Assembly: GCF_023074185.1 (NCBI RefSeq)
Contig: NZ_JADPKY010000018.1
Span: forward strand, 27,450-91,449
Direction: 5' to 3'
Origin: Bradyrhizobium sp. 132
GTDB taxonomy: Bacteria > Pseudomonadota > Alphaproteobacteria > Rhizobiales > Xanthobacteraceae
DNA: 64,000 nt
Shown here: positions 17,087-24,957 of the stretch, one piece after another
Position numbering within the stretch: position 1 is the first letter of the stretch
How the letters are laid out: every line of letters starts with the position of its first letter
Notes under the pieces: model-generated
What the model was told of the DNA's origin: nothing
The model's database searches: none
The model's input: the letters and a program-made list of their open reading frames with translations, nothing else
Program-made: the position numbers and the translations under genes

Positions 17087-18298
17087 ATGCTGAACGTGCC
17101 GACACTCTGGACGGTGTTCGTCGTCAACTTTCTGGCGCTCGGCCTGATCTGGGCCTATGTGACGCGCTCTTATCCGAAATTCGCAGCCGCGCGGTTCTGG
17201 ATGGCATCGTCCTTCATCGGTGCGACCGGCGCGATGACGGCCCTGATCCGCCTGTTCATCGCATCTCCACTGCCACTTCTGCTTGGCGCGGCCGGCGTCA
17301 TCGCGGCGAGCTGCCTTGCCGCCATGGGCATCCAACGCTTCTATCACCGGCCGGTCTCGTGGCGCATGATGACCGCGGCGGGAGCGCTGAGCCTCGCCGG
17401 CGTCGTGTTCTTCATGGTCGGCTTCGAGCACATGCCGCTGCGCATGCTCTGCTACACGCTCGGTCAGGGCCTGCCGCTGGTGCTGTCGCTGCGTCTGTTG
17501 CTGGCGCCGCCGGAAGGCCGCGTCAGCCCGGGCGCCCGGTTGTCCGGCATCGTCATCCTCGTCATTATCGCGATCCTCGCGGTCCGCACGGCGGGCAATC
17601 TGCTCGGCGGCGATTTCTCGGCGAGCGCCGGCGGCCAGGCTCATGCGGTCATGGTGCTGGGGCTGCTGTTCCTGTCGATGACGCTCAATTTCGGCTTCCT
17701 GCTGATGGCGATGGACCGCCTGCGCAACGAGGTGGCCGACCTCGCGCTGCTCGACGATCTCACCGGTGTCGCCAACCGGCGGCATCTGTTGCAGCGGCTG
17801 GGTGAAGAATGCGCCCGCTCGGAGCGCAGCAGCGAGCCGTTCTCGCTGCTGGTGATCGATCTCGACGGCTTCAAGACCATCAACGACACCCATGGCCATG
17901 CCGCGGGCGATGCCTGCCTGCAGCATTTCACCCTGATGGCGCAAACGCGGCTGCGGCCGGGCGACATGCTCGCCCGCACTGGCGGCGACGAATTCTGCGT
18001 CGTGCTGCCGTCGTCGTCCTTGCGCGAGGCGGCCGCGATCGCCCGCCGCGTGCTCGAGGTCTGTCGTCAGGATGCCGTCAGCTGCACCGGGGGCGACATT
18101 CCGATCGCGATCTCGATCGGGCTGGCGCAGTGGGATCGCGGCATCGGCCAATTTCCGGACCGCCTGATCGCGCATGCCGACCACGCGCTCTATGCGGCCA
18201 AGAAGAACGGCAAAAACGACTTTGCCGTCTACGAGCCGGCGCCGCCGCTCCTGCCTGAGCCGATCGGTCCAGGCGAGGCCTTGCGCAAATTCGCGTAA
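17087..18298 (+). CDS. Membrane-bound diguanylate cyclase (GGDEF)
   Basis: A 403-residue protein with about six to seven predicted membrane segments (residues 1-200) followed by a GGDEF domain. It makes the second messenger c-di-GMP. The active-site loop is intact (GGDEF at 299-303). The inhibitory I-site RxxD is present five residues before it (Arg290-Asp293), so product inhibition is expected. ATG 17087 is chosen because it starts the first membrane helix; the open frame upstream is arginine-rich and implausible. The amidase gene follows 10 bases downstream, probably in the same operon. Confidence 0.92.
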   Translation: MLNVPTLWTVFVVNFLALGLIWAYVTRSYPKFAAARFWMASSFIGATGAMTALIRLFIASPLPLLLGAAGVIAASCLAAMGIQRFYHRPVSWRMMTAAGALSLAGVVFFMVGFEHMPLRMLCYTLGQGLPLVLSLRLLLAPPEGRVSPGARLSGIVILVIIAILAVRTAGNLLGGDFSASAGGQAHAVMVLGLLFLSMTLNFGFLLMAMDRLRNEVADLALLDDLTGVANRRHLLQRLGEECARSERSSEPFSLLVIDLDGFKTINDTHGHAAGDACLQHFTLMAQTRLRPGDMLARTGGDEFCVVLPSSSLREAAAIARRVLEVCRQDAVSCTGGDIPIAISIGLAQWDRGIGQFPDRLIAHADHALYAAKKNGKNDFAVYEPAPPLLPEPIGPGEALRKFA

Positions 18299-18308
18299 GG
18301 GCGTGCTA

Positions 18309-18974
18309 ATGTCTGGTCCGCATTGGACCCGCACGATGATCTCCCGCCTGCTCGCGGCCGTATTCGCCGCTCTCATTCTGATCGCGCCCGCAGACGCAAC
18401 CGACGCCGAGCTGGCCAAACTCGCGCGCGCCTCCGGCACGCCCGACATTCCCGGCCTGAAAATCGTGTGGCTGGCGCCATGGGGCGATGTCGGTAACGCA
18501 AGACCATGGCGCAACATCATCGTGCACCAGACCGAGGGGCCGGCGGGCTCGGCCCGCGGCGGCGCCGAGGCGCAATCGAAGAATCCCACGCGTCGCGGCG
18601 TCACATTGTGGGTCGAAACCGATGGCACGGTCTATTGGGCGGTGGCGGAGAATCTGGTGCCGACCCATGGCGACGGCGCCAACCGCAACGACAACAAGTA
18701 CATCGACAACAAGCCGACCTATCGCCAGGTGGTGCGCGACAATTCGATCGGCGTCGAGTTCGCCGGCAACTATCCCGACGTCACGACCGGCCCGACCGCG
18801 GCGCAGGTCGCCGCGTGGAAGATCCTCGTCCAAATCCTGCGCGCGCGCTACGGCATTCCGCTCGACCACGTCTATGCGCACAACTGGATCGACTACAAGG
18901 ACGCGCGCTATTGCGAAGGCTGCTGGCTCGCGACGCTGGCGAGGACTTGGGGGAAAGAATTTAGGGGCGAGTGA
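18309..18974 (+). CDS. Exported N-acetylmuramoyl-L-alanine amidase (PGRP/Amidase_2 fold)
   Basis: A 221-residue protein with an N-terminal signal peptide (hydrophobic stretch at about residues 12-27) and an Amidase_2 domain. It cleaves the amide bond between MurNAc and the stem peptide. The zinc ligands can be placed at His73 (IIVHQTEG), His190 (VYAHNWID) and Cys202 (ARYCEGC). It follows the diguanylate cyclase closely, hinting at linked control of cell-wall remodelling. It may also act on recycled or foreign murein. Confidence 0.85.
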   Translation: MSGPHWTRTMISRLLAAVFAALILIAPADATDAELAKLARASGTPDIPGLKIVWLAPWGDVGNARPWRNIIVHQTEGPAGSARGGAEAQSKNPTRRGVTLWVETDGTVYWAVAENLVPTHGDGANRNDNKYIDNKPTYRQVVRDNSIGVEFAGNYPDVTTGPTAAQVAAWKILVQILRARYGIPLDHVYAHNWIDYKDARYCEGCWLATLARTWGKEFRGE

Positions 18975-18978
18975 CGAG

Positions 18979-19320
18979 CTACACCGGCTCCGACATCCAT
19001 CCAAAGAGCCGCCGCATCAATCCCGGCCGCCGCGGCAATTGCGGCGGCTCATCCGCCGCCAGCACGCGGTTGATGAAGTAATCCAGGAACACCATGTCGT
19101 TCGGCTCGGTGACGGTGAATTCTTCCTCGCCGAAGAAGACGCTGTAATTGAAGAAGAACGGGCCCATGATCGGGATCGTCGCGGTCGAGGCGTAGTCCTT
19201 CGAGATCACGAACTCCGACGGCTCGAGGCCGTGGTCGCGCATCGCCTGCTCGACCAGCGGCAACTTGCGCATGAACTGGGCGGAAAACCCGCCCACGGTA
19301 GATTGCAAAATGATCGACAC
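18979..19320 (-). CDS. Conserved-looking hypothetical protein
   Basis: A 113-residue protein that starts at GTG (MSIILQSTVGGFSAQF). It has a compact alpha/beta-looking first half rich in Phe (GPFFFNYSVFFGEEEF) and a basic C-terminal tail (LPRRPGLMRRLFGWM). I recognise no named family. It converges on the amidase gene, 4 bases away. Confidence 0.65.
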   Translation of the reverse strand: MSIILQSTVGGFSAQFMRKLPLVEQAMRDHGLEPSEFVISKDYASTATIPIMGPFFFNYSVFFGEEEFTVTEPNDMVFLDYFINRVLAADEPPQLPRRPGLMRRLFGWMSEPV

Positions 19321-19435
19321 AGTGCGTGTCCGTTCTCTTGATGCTGTCGGTCCGATGTTTTTGGTCGGCCGACCGGCAGTGCGGGTTCAAGGTGCCTGGC
19401 CCCGCGCCTCCAAGAACATGCTGCACCTCACACAC

Positions 19436-19462
19436 AAAAAAGCCGGCGTTGCCGCCGGCTTT
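19436..19462 (-). terminator. Intrinsic terminator after rpoH
   Basis: On the minus strand AAAGCCGGC pairs with GCCGGCTTT (arms 19454-19462 and 19439-19447, 6-base loop), continuing into a run of six T residues (19441-19436). It lies 46 bases after the rpoH stop codon. Confidence 0.88.
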
Positions 19463-19508
19463 CTGTCTCTTGTCGATCCGCCAATCTCTGGCGCCGGAGC
19501 AACCTCGC

Positions 19509-20408
19509 TTAGAGCGCGGCTTCCAGCGCGGCCTGTTCGGCCTTTGCGATCGTGCCCTTGACCGCGGCCTGCACCTTTTCAAAAGCGCGGACCTCGATCT
19601 GGCGGACGCGCTCGCGCGACACGCCGAACTCGGCGGCAAGGTCTTCCAGCGTCATCGGTTCATCGGCGAGGCGGCGGGCCTCGAAGATGCGGCGTTCGCG
19701 CGGGTTGAGCACGCCCATGGCGCCATTGAGGGCGTCACGGCGGTGATCATATTCCTCGTGCTCGGCCAGCATGGCTTCCTGGTTGGGCGAATTGTCGACC
19801 AGCCAGTCCTGCCATTCTCCGGCTTCGCCGTCGTCGCGGATCGGAGCGTTGAGCGACGCGTCGCCACCGAGGCGGCGGTTCATGTCGACCACGTCCTGAG
19901 CCGTGACGCCGAGACGCTTGGCAATGATTGCCACCTGGTCGGGGCGCAGATCGCCTTCGTCCAGCGCGGAAATCTTGCTCTTCGCCTTGCGCAGGTTGAA
20001 GAACAGCTTCTTCTGGTTCGCGGTGGTGCCCATCTTCACGAGCGACCAGGAACGCAGAATGTACTCTTGTATCGACGCCTTGATCCACCACATGGCGTAG
20101 GTGGCGAGACGGAAGCCCTTCTCGGGCTCGAACCGCTTCACCGCCTGCATCAGGCCGACATTGCCTTCCGAGACGACCTCGGAGATCGGCAAGCCGTAGC
20201 CACGATAGCCCATGGCGATCTTGGCCACGAGCCGGAGATGGCTGGTGACGAGTTGATGTGCGGCGTCGCGATCATCGTGCTCGCGCCAGCGTTTGGCGAG
20301 CATGTATTCCTGCTGGGGTTCCAGCATCGGGAACTTGCGGATTTCGCCGAGGTAACGGGAAAGGCCGGATTCTCCATTAAGGACCGGCAGTGCAGCGGTA
20401 CGGGCCAT
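19509..20408 (-). CDS. rpoH: RNA polymerase sigma-32-type factor RpoH
   Basis: A 299-residue heat-shock sigma factor. The diagnostic RpoH box QKKLFFNLR is at residues 132-140, region 2.4 contains LATYAMWWIKASIQEYIL, and region 4.2 contains VSRERVRQIEVRAFEKVQ. ATG 20408 (MARTAALPVL) is chosen over an upstream TTG. It has a good Shine-Dalgarno (GGAGGG). The roughly 110-base leader can form two hairpins. Bradyrhizobium carries several RpoH paralogues; this sequence alone does not tell me which one it is. The product directs RNA polymerase to chaperone and protease genes. Confidence 0.96.
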   Translation of the reverse strand: MARTAALPVLNGESGLSRYLGEIRKFPMLEPQQEYMLAKRWREHDDRDAAHQLVTSHLRLVAKIAMGYRGYGLPISEVVSEGNVGLMQAVKRFEPEKGFRLATYAMWWIKASIQEYILRSWSLVKMGTTANQKKLFFNLRKAKSKISALDEGDLRPDQVAIIAKRLGVTAQDVVDMNRRLGGDASLNAPIRDDGEAGEWQDWLVDNSPNQEAMLAEHEEYDHRRDALNGAMGVLNPRERRIFEARRLADEPMTLEDLAAEFGVSRERVRQIEVRAFEKVQAAVKGTIAKAEQAALEAAL

Positions 20409-20457
20409 AGTTAAGCCCTCCAAAGGTTCAGGCCCCCGATAGCGGCGGGCCAGGCAG

Positions 20458-20529
20458 ACGACCGCTTTGTTAAAGCCGGTCGTAGCTGCGATGTTCCGCG
20501 TTGGTCATTTCCAACGCAGACGCAATATA
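20458..20529 (-). promoter_or_regulatory. rpoH promoter and structured 5' leader
   Basis: On the minus strand TATATT (20524-20529) is a likely -10 element. Just downstream, where the message would begin, GCGTTGG (20511-20517 as its complement) and CCAACGC form a perfect 7-base hairpin with a 6-base loop (20498-20517). A second hairpin (20458-20483) pairs ACGACCG/CGGTCGT and CTTT/AAAG with one bulged base. I do not see the ROSE thermometer signature. A CCCCATCGGGG dyad overlaps the -10 upstream side. Confidence 0.45.
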
Positions 20530-20627
20530 CCCCATCGGGGGGCAAAAAGGGAAGGATTGCTGACGTCACGTCCCCGTGTGGCAGCTATAACTTTTTGTAA
20601 GGTAAGGGTTTTCTGAAACTGCCTGCG

Positions 20628-21635
20628 TCATAGCGCCGCTTTCAAGGCTCCCTGGAGGAGAAGCAAATCCTCCGGCAGCGGCGTCTCCCAGTGGAGTAAT
20701 TCTCCAGTCCTGGGGTGCTCCAATACCAGCAAATAAGCGTGCAGGGCTTGCCGTCCGAGGGCGGCCAGCGCTGCTTGCGACTCGGGGCCGAGCTGGTTCG
20801 CCTTGGTCTTGAAGTGCGGGCCGTAGACGCCGTCGCCCAGCAGGGGATGGCCGATATGGGCGAGGTGGACGCGGATCTGGTGAGTGCGCCCGGTCTCGAG
20901 CTCGCAGGCGAGCAGGCCCGCGATCGGCTTGCCGTCCCGCCCGGCAAAGCTCTCCAGAAGCTCCCAATGCGTCACGGCCTCGCGGCCGCCCTGGCGCACC
21001 GCCATCTTCTCGCGCGCATGCGGATGGCGGTCGATCGGCGCATCAACGGTGCCGCGATGGCGGCCGGGCAGCCCCCACGCGAACGCCATGTAGCCGCGCC
21101 GCATCGGCCCGGTGCGGCCGTGATCGGCGAATTGCGCGGTGAGCGAGGCATGCGCGAGGTCGTTCTTGGCGACCACCATCAGCCCCGTGGTGTCCTTGTC
21201 CAGCCGGTGCACGATGCCGGGCCGGCGCACGCCACCGATGCCCGACAGCGAGCCTCCGCAATGGGCGATCAGCGCGTTCACCAGCGTGCCGGTCTCGTGG
21301 CCCGCCGCGGGGTGCACCACCAGCCCCCTGGGCTTGTTGAGGACGACGATGTCGTTGTCCTCGAACACGATGTCGAGGGCGATATCCTCGCCTTTCGGCT
21401 CCGGCGAGACTGCTTCCGGCACGTCGATTGTGATCGTATCGCCGGATGCGACGTGATAAGCGGGGTCGCGGATCGCGGCGTCCTTGAGGCTCACCGCGCC
21501 CGCCAGGATCAGGGCTTTCAGTCTCGATCGCGACAGGTCGGCGAGGTGCGCCGCCAGCACGCGGTCGAGCCGGGTCGAGTCCTCGTCGCCGGTGACGACA
21601 ACCTCCAACCTTTGCGCAGAGCCTGAATTTTCCAT
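20628..21635 (-). CDS. rluD: RluD-type 23S rRNA pseudouridine synthase
   Basis: A 335-residue RluA/RluD-family enzyme. An S4 RNA-binding domain (residues 19-65, RLDRVLAAHLADLSRSRLK) precedes the synthase domain. The catalytic Asp146 is in HRLDKDTTGLMVVAKN, and the C-terminal half has LETGRTHQIRVHLAHIGHPLLGD. RluD modifies helix 69 of 23S rRNA; other RluA-group targets are possible. Its ATG overlaps that of the divergent gene by two bases within one CATG. It lies upstream of rpoH on the same strand. Confidence 0.93.
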   Translation of the reverse strand: MENSGSAQRLEVVVTGDEDSTRLDRVLAAHLADLSRSRLKALILAGAVSLKDAAIRDPAYHVASGDTITIDVPEAVSPEPKGEDIALDIVFEDNDIVVLNKPRGLVVHPAAGHETGTLVNALIAHCGGSLSGIGGVRRPGIVHRLDKDTTGLMVVAKNDLAHASLTAQFADHGRTGPMRRGYMAFAWGLPGRHRGTVDAPIDRHPHAREKMAVRQGGREAVTHWELLESFAGRDGKPIAGLLACELETGRTHQIRVHLAHIGHPLLGDGVYGPHFKTKANQLGPESQAALAALGRQALHAYLLVLEHPRTGELLHWETPLPEDLLLLQGALKAAL

Positions 21636-21978
21636 GACGACGTCTGATACCGCTGTTCCCGAACCGAGCCCCGAGCAGGCCGCGATTTTCGCGCGGGTGC
21701 GGCGGATGATGCTGATCGCGGGGTTGACCACGGCGCTGGCAATCTGCGCCGTGCTGATCGCGGTGGGCTACCGCCTTTTCAAGTCGGAGGGAAGGGCACC
21801 CGAGCCGGCAGGTGACGTCACCGCCACCCTGCCGAAGGGCGCCAGAATCGTCTCGACCGGGGTTGCCGGCGACCGCCTCGTGGTCACGCTCGATGTCGGC
21901 GGGGTCATCGAGATCCGCGCCTTCGACGCCCACACCTTGAAGCCGGCCGGAAAGCTGAAATTCGCCAATGAGCCGTAA
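21634..21978 (+). CDS. Small single-pass membrane protein (DUF6476-like)
   Basis: A 114-residue protein: a short N-terminal cytoplasmic part (PSPEQAAIFARVRRMM), one membrane helix at about residues 25-46 (LIAGLTTALAICAVLIAVGY), and a beta-rich outer domain with LPKGARIVST, DRLVVTLDVGG and VIEIRAFD. Position and architecture match the small DUF6476-type proteins seen next to rluD in Rhizobiales (from memory). Function unknown. The start codon overlaps the divergent rluD start. Confidence 0.75.
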   Translation: MTTSDTAVPEPSPEQAAIFARVRRMMLIAGLTTALAICAVLIAVGYRLFKSEGRAPEPAGDVTATLPKGARIVSTGVAGDRLVVTLDVGGVIEIRAFDAHTLKPAGKLKFANEP

Positions 21979-22035
21979 AAGGCCCATTCGGGTCCTTGCG
22001 GCGGACAAATTTCGAGGTTATTGGCTAGCGCTCAC

Positions 22036-22110
22036 GCTCCCTTCGTCTAGCGGTTAGGACGCGGCCCTCTCAAGGCTGAAACAGGGGTTCGATTCCCCTA
22101 GGGAGCGCCA
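22036..22110 (+). tRNA. tRNA-Glu (anticodon CTC)
   Basis: A full cloverleaf: acceptor GCTCCCT (22036-22042) pairs with AGGGAGC (22100-22106). The anticodon arm CGGCC/GGCTG encloses loop CTCTCAA with anticodon CTC at 22069-22071. The T arm is AGGGG-TTCGATT-CCCCT and CCA is encoded at 22108-22110. The last bases plus TTC recur 1.3 kb downstream. Confidence 0.97.
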
Positions 22111-22204
22111 TTCGCGTACGAGACTGGGCAGTCCAAACCCGGCCGTTTTGCCGCCTGAAGCCGCAACGAGCGTACGCAGGAACAAGCTCGGCGCGGGCGC
22201 CCTC

Positions 22205-23230
22205 TCACGCGGTCGTGCCGTCGATCGAGCGGCGGATCACCCGCTGCACTTCCGCATTCGACAGAAACAGATCATGGTTGATGAGGCCCCAGCCTTCCTG
22301 CGAGGCATCGACCACGCGCACACCGAGCTGCGCGATGACGGCCTTCTCGGCGGCGCCGACCCTGGTCATTCCACCTGCGATTTGTCCCGACAGCGCGAGG
22401 GCGCGATCGTTCGTCGCGGCGATCACGGTGATCTTGCCGGCAAGCGGACCGATGCGGTGGATCGCCGACGAGAACACGTCCATGTCGATATCGGGCGCGG
22501 CAAACACCACCGCGCCGATCTTGCCCGTCACCGTGTCGCCGTAGCGCGCATAGAGCTGACGCAGGCTTTCGAGCGCCAGCATGGTTCCCATGCTATGCGC
22601 AACGATGTGCACGCGGCCGGCGCCTGGAGCCGACACCAGCGCAGAGAGCACGCGCTCGAAATCGTCGCGGGACCACATCGCGCTGTCGCGGTCATAGGCA
22701 TAATCGAACAGCCCTGCCTTGGACGGCCAGGCAAACACCATGGTCCGGCCGCGGAACTTGATCCCGTCGGAGAGATGTGCGGCATCGAGCACCGCCGTCT
22801 CGAATGTCTGCTTGAAGCCGTGCACATAGATCAGCACGTCGCCGCCGCCGGTCTGCGCAACGAGATCGCCAACGTCGACCGACACCGGTTCGACCCGGTC
22901 GAGGCGCCAATCGCCAAGTCCGACCGAGGCGAGAGAAAGTCGGCTCTCGTCCGGCGCCCCCAGCTTCGCCCGCGCGACCGTCATGTTGGTCGCGCGCTCC
23001 GGGCCGAACCAGGGTTTCGTGCGAGCGCCGTTCGCGGGCTTGCGTGTGGTGGCGACGAGCAAGGTTGGATCAATGGAGAGCGATGACGCGTCGAAGCGCG
23101 CGCCGGTCGCACCCAGGCCGGCGCATCCGCCGAGCGCGAGGGCACTTCCCGCCGACACAAATCCGCCGAGCAGAGCGCGGCGCGAAACAGAATGACCGGA
23201 GTCGCGTTGCAGGAGACGTTGGATGATCAC
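22205..23230 (-). CDS. Exported alpha/beta hydrolase (DUF900-type esterase)
   Basis: A 341-residue protein. The start is GTG 23230 (VIIQRLLQRD), the first codon giving a sensible leader. That leader is Tat-like (SRRALLGGFVSAGSALA) and ends in a lipobox-like LGGC, so the protein may be an exported lipoprotein. The hydrolase domain of the DUF900 family has DVLIYVHGFKQTFE, the nucleophile elbow IVAHSMGTMLALE and a conserved AAPDIDMDVF strand. The catalytic Ser is in HSMGT. The substrate is unknown. It lies between tRNA-Glu and a short copy of the tRNA 3' end. Confidence 0.85.
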   Translation of the reverse strand: MIIQRLLQRDSGHSVSRRALLGGFVSAGSALALGGCAGLGATGARFDASSLSIDPTLLVATTRKPANGARTKPWFGPERATNMTVARAKLGAPDESRLSLASVGLGDWRLDRVEPVSVDVGDLVAQTGGGDVLIYVHGFKQTFETAVLDAAHLSDGIKFRGRTMVFAWPSKAGLFDYAYDRDSAMWSRDDFERVLSALVSAPGAGRVHIVAHSMGTMLALESLRQLYARYGDTVTGKIGAVVFAAPDIDMDVFSSAIHRIGPLAGKITVIAATNDRALALSGQIAGGMTRVGAAEKAVIAQLGVRVVDASQEGWGLINHDLFLSNAEVQRVIRRSIDGTTA

Positions 23231-23442
23231 ACGGAACCTTTGGGAACTTCGCCCACCGTAACGCCGCCCCGCCAATTCCCTGGCTGACAATGGGGGCGAG
23301 AAGACGGCGGAGCCGCTTCGCTGTCGGTTGCATGGTCTCTTACCGCTCCGTTGGATCTGATTTTCCTCATCAGTGGTGCGAGCACTCTCGGCCGTTTCGA
23401 GGTCGAAGCGCGGCGTCTGGATGGGACTCGCTGACGTCCGGC

Positions 23443-23456
23443 AGGGAGCGCCATTC
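23443..23456 (+). repeat. 14-bp copy of the tRNA-Glu 3' end (att-like)
   Basis: AGGGAGCGCCATTC at 23443-23456 is identical to 22100-22113, that is the last acceptor bases, the discriminator, CCA and three bases beyond tRNA-Glu. The two copies are in direct orientation and bracket 1.3 kb containing only the alpha/beta hydrolase gene. No integrase is present. Confidence 0.7.
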
Positions 23457-23481
23457 CAGCCCGACTGTATTGACGGGCTGA

Positions 23482-24045
23482 TCAGCCGGACTGAAGCCAA
23501 TCGTCCGCGGTCAGAGCTTCCAGCTCGGCGAAATACGCCTCGTTCGGATCGGACCTCGTGTCGGGGTCGCTGCCCGATTCGGCTCCGTGGATCAGATCGT
23601 GCATGTGAGCGGCAAGCACCGAGCCGATCGCATGAATGGCTTCGTGGCGGTCGAGCCCTTCGGACATCAGCCGCTCGGCCGTGCCGCGCACCGGCAGCTC
23701 GGTATCGGCAATCTGGCGCTCGACGATGGCGTGAAAGATGGCATGCGCTTGCTCGCGCGGAAAGCGGATCCCGGCGCGCCGGTGGTACGCGACGACGAGA
23801 TCAATCTGTTCCTGCTCGTCCAGCGCAAGCCACTGATCCGGGTCCGGCTCCACGAATGGATCATACTCCAGCATCGCTTCATCTTCCTGCGGCCACCCGG
23901 CAACGTCCGGGGCCTGCGCATCGACTTGGGGCAATCCGGATGACGGCTCGTCCAGCCTTTGCGAGATGAGGCAGCACTTCTTGAACTTCCTGCCGCTGCC
24001 GCAGGGGCAGGGATCGTTTCGTCCCACCTTGTTTGAATTCATCAT
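23482..24045 (-). CDS. SEC-C motif protein with a DUF1841-like domain
   Basis: A roughly 187-residue protein. The N-terminal SEC-C zinc motif reads [21 protein letters not shown]. The rest contains [31 protein letters not shown] and [17 protein letters not shown], a pattern of the DUF1841 family. ATG 24045 or the adjacent 24042 is the start; sequence upstream of them in frame is not protein-like. SEC-C motifs, known from the SecA C-terminus, bind zinc and often mediate ribosome or SecB contact. The role here is unknown. Confidence 0.85.
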   Translation of the reverse strand: MMNSNKVGRNDPCPCGSGRKFKKCCLISQRLDEPSSGLPQVDAQAPDVAGWPQEDEAMLEYDPFVEPDPDQWLALDEQEQIDLVVAYHRRAGIRFPREQAHAIFHAIVERQIADTELPVRGTAERLMSEGLDRHEAIHAIGSVLAAHMHDLIHGAESGSDPDTRSDPNEAYFAELEALTADDWLQSG

Positions 24046-24957
24046 TGCGAACACCAGCGACCGGGTCGACCGTAAAAATGCTCTGCCAAGCGAAGAGACA
24101 ATATGCGCGCCGGTGGCGAGCCGAGCAACTCCCCGGCCGATCGCGCAGCAGCCCCGCGGCCGCCATTGCGCGGTTGTGATCACGGAACGCTGCCGTCCTG
24201 TTCTCCAGGCGCCAACTGCCTGACGGGCAAAACACCCCGATCGCCGTCAACCCCTTCTCACAAAAATATTCCACTTTACCGAAATTCTGATTTGGCGTAT
24301 CTCTCGCCCATCCCAGCCCAGCAAAGGGGCGGTCGTACGTCGTCACGAACGCGGGCTGGAGTGCGGTGGACGCGGGCGGCGTTAAAGGCGGGCTTGTGCG
24401 TGCAGGGCGAGATGAACCTCGTGAGCATGGTACGAACCGCGATAGACGGACGGCGCTCAGGTCTTGCGGACCCTTTGGCGACGCAAGGCAGCCTGCGTAC
24501 GGCGAAACCGTGTGGTCCTGGCCGTCGTTGCTACGGTCAAGCCTTTGCGAAGGCGTCAGCGCGTCAACCGGCGCGGTACCCTGGATTTCGCGGGGGTGAC
24601 GGAGGCAAGAAGGAACTCGTCTCCGGGGAGAGCGCGGTATAGGCCGTCAAACCATCGCGCAGGGAAGGCCTGGTCTCGGCTGCCCTGTGTCTCCCCTGTG
24701 CATTGCGTGTGCAATCAGTTCGCATAGGGGTTTTTATGGGTGCCAGCCGGCGCCCGGTCTTCCCTGCGCCCTTTCTTTCGAGAGGGGTGAAGCGAGAAGC
24801 ATAGCTCGGGCAAACCTGCCGCGAGACTGCGAGCGCGTGTCTGCGACGCGCATGTGAATTGACCTCCCTTGCGAGCATGATGCGTCGGCATCGGTGGAGG
24901 TGGTCGTACCTTCCGGAATCTGCCTTGATGCGAATTCAGCGTGGAGGGAGTGACGAT
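24046..24957. other. Long gene-free region resembling a dispersed repeat
   Basis: About 910 bases without a convincing gene. The segment from about 24360 to 24850 gives translations such as ERKGAGKTGRRLAP on the minus strand. I recall that signature from many spurious ORFs in Bradyrhizobium, pointing to a multicopy intergenic element. An 11-base inverted repeat is present (GCGCAGGGAAG at 24657-24667 and its complement at 24759-24769), extendable by three pairs. The final 60 bases carry the ribosome-binding site of the next gene (GGAGGGAG). Confidence 0.45.

Noticed and set aside
20409..20627. ROSE-type RNA thermometer upstream of rpoH
   Set aside because: I looked for the short conserved Shine-Dalgarno-pairing stem of ROSE elements and did not find it near GGAGGG.
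24859..24957. Longer N-terminus for the D-aminoacylase-family protein
   Set aside because: The upstream 33 codons are not protein-like and the strong ribosome-binding site lies right before ATG 24958.
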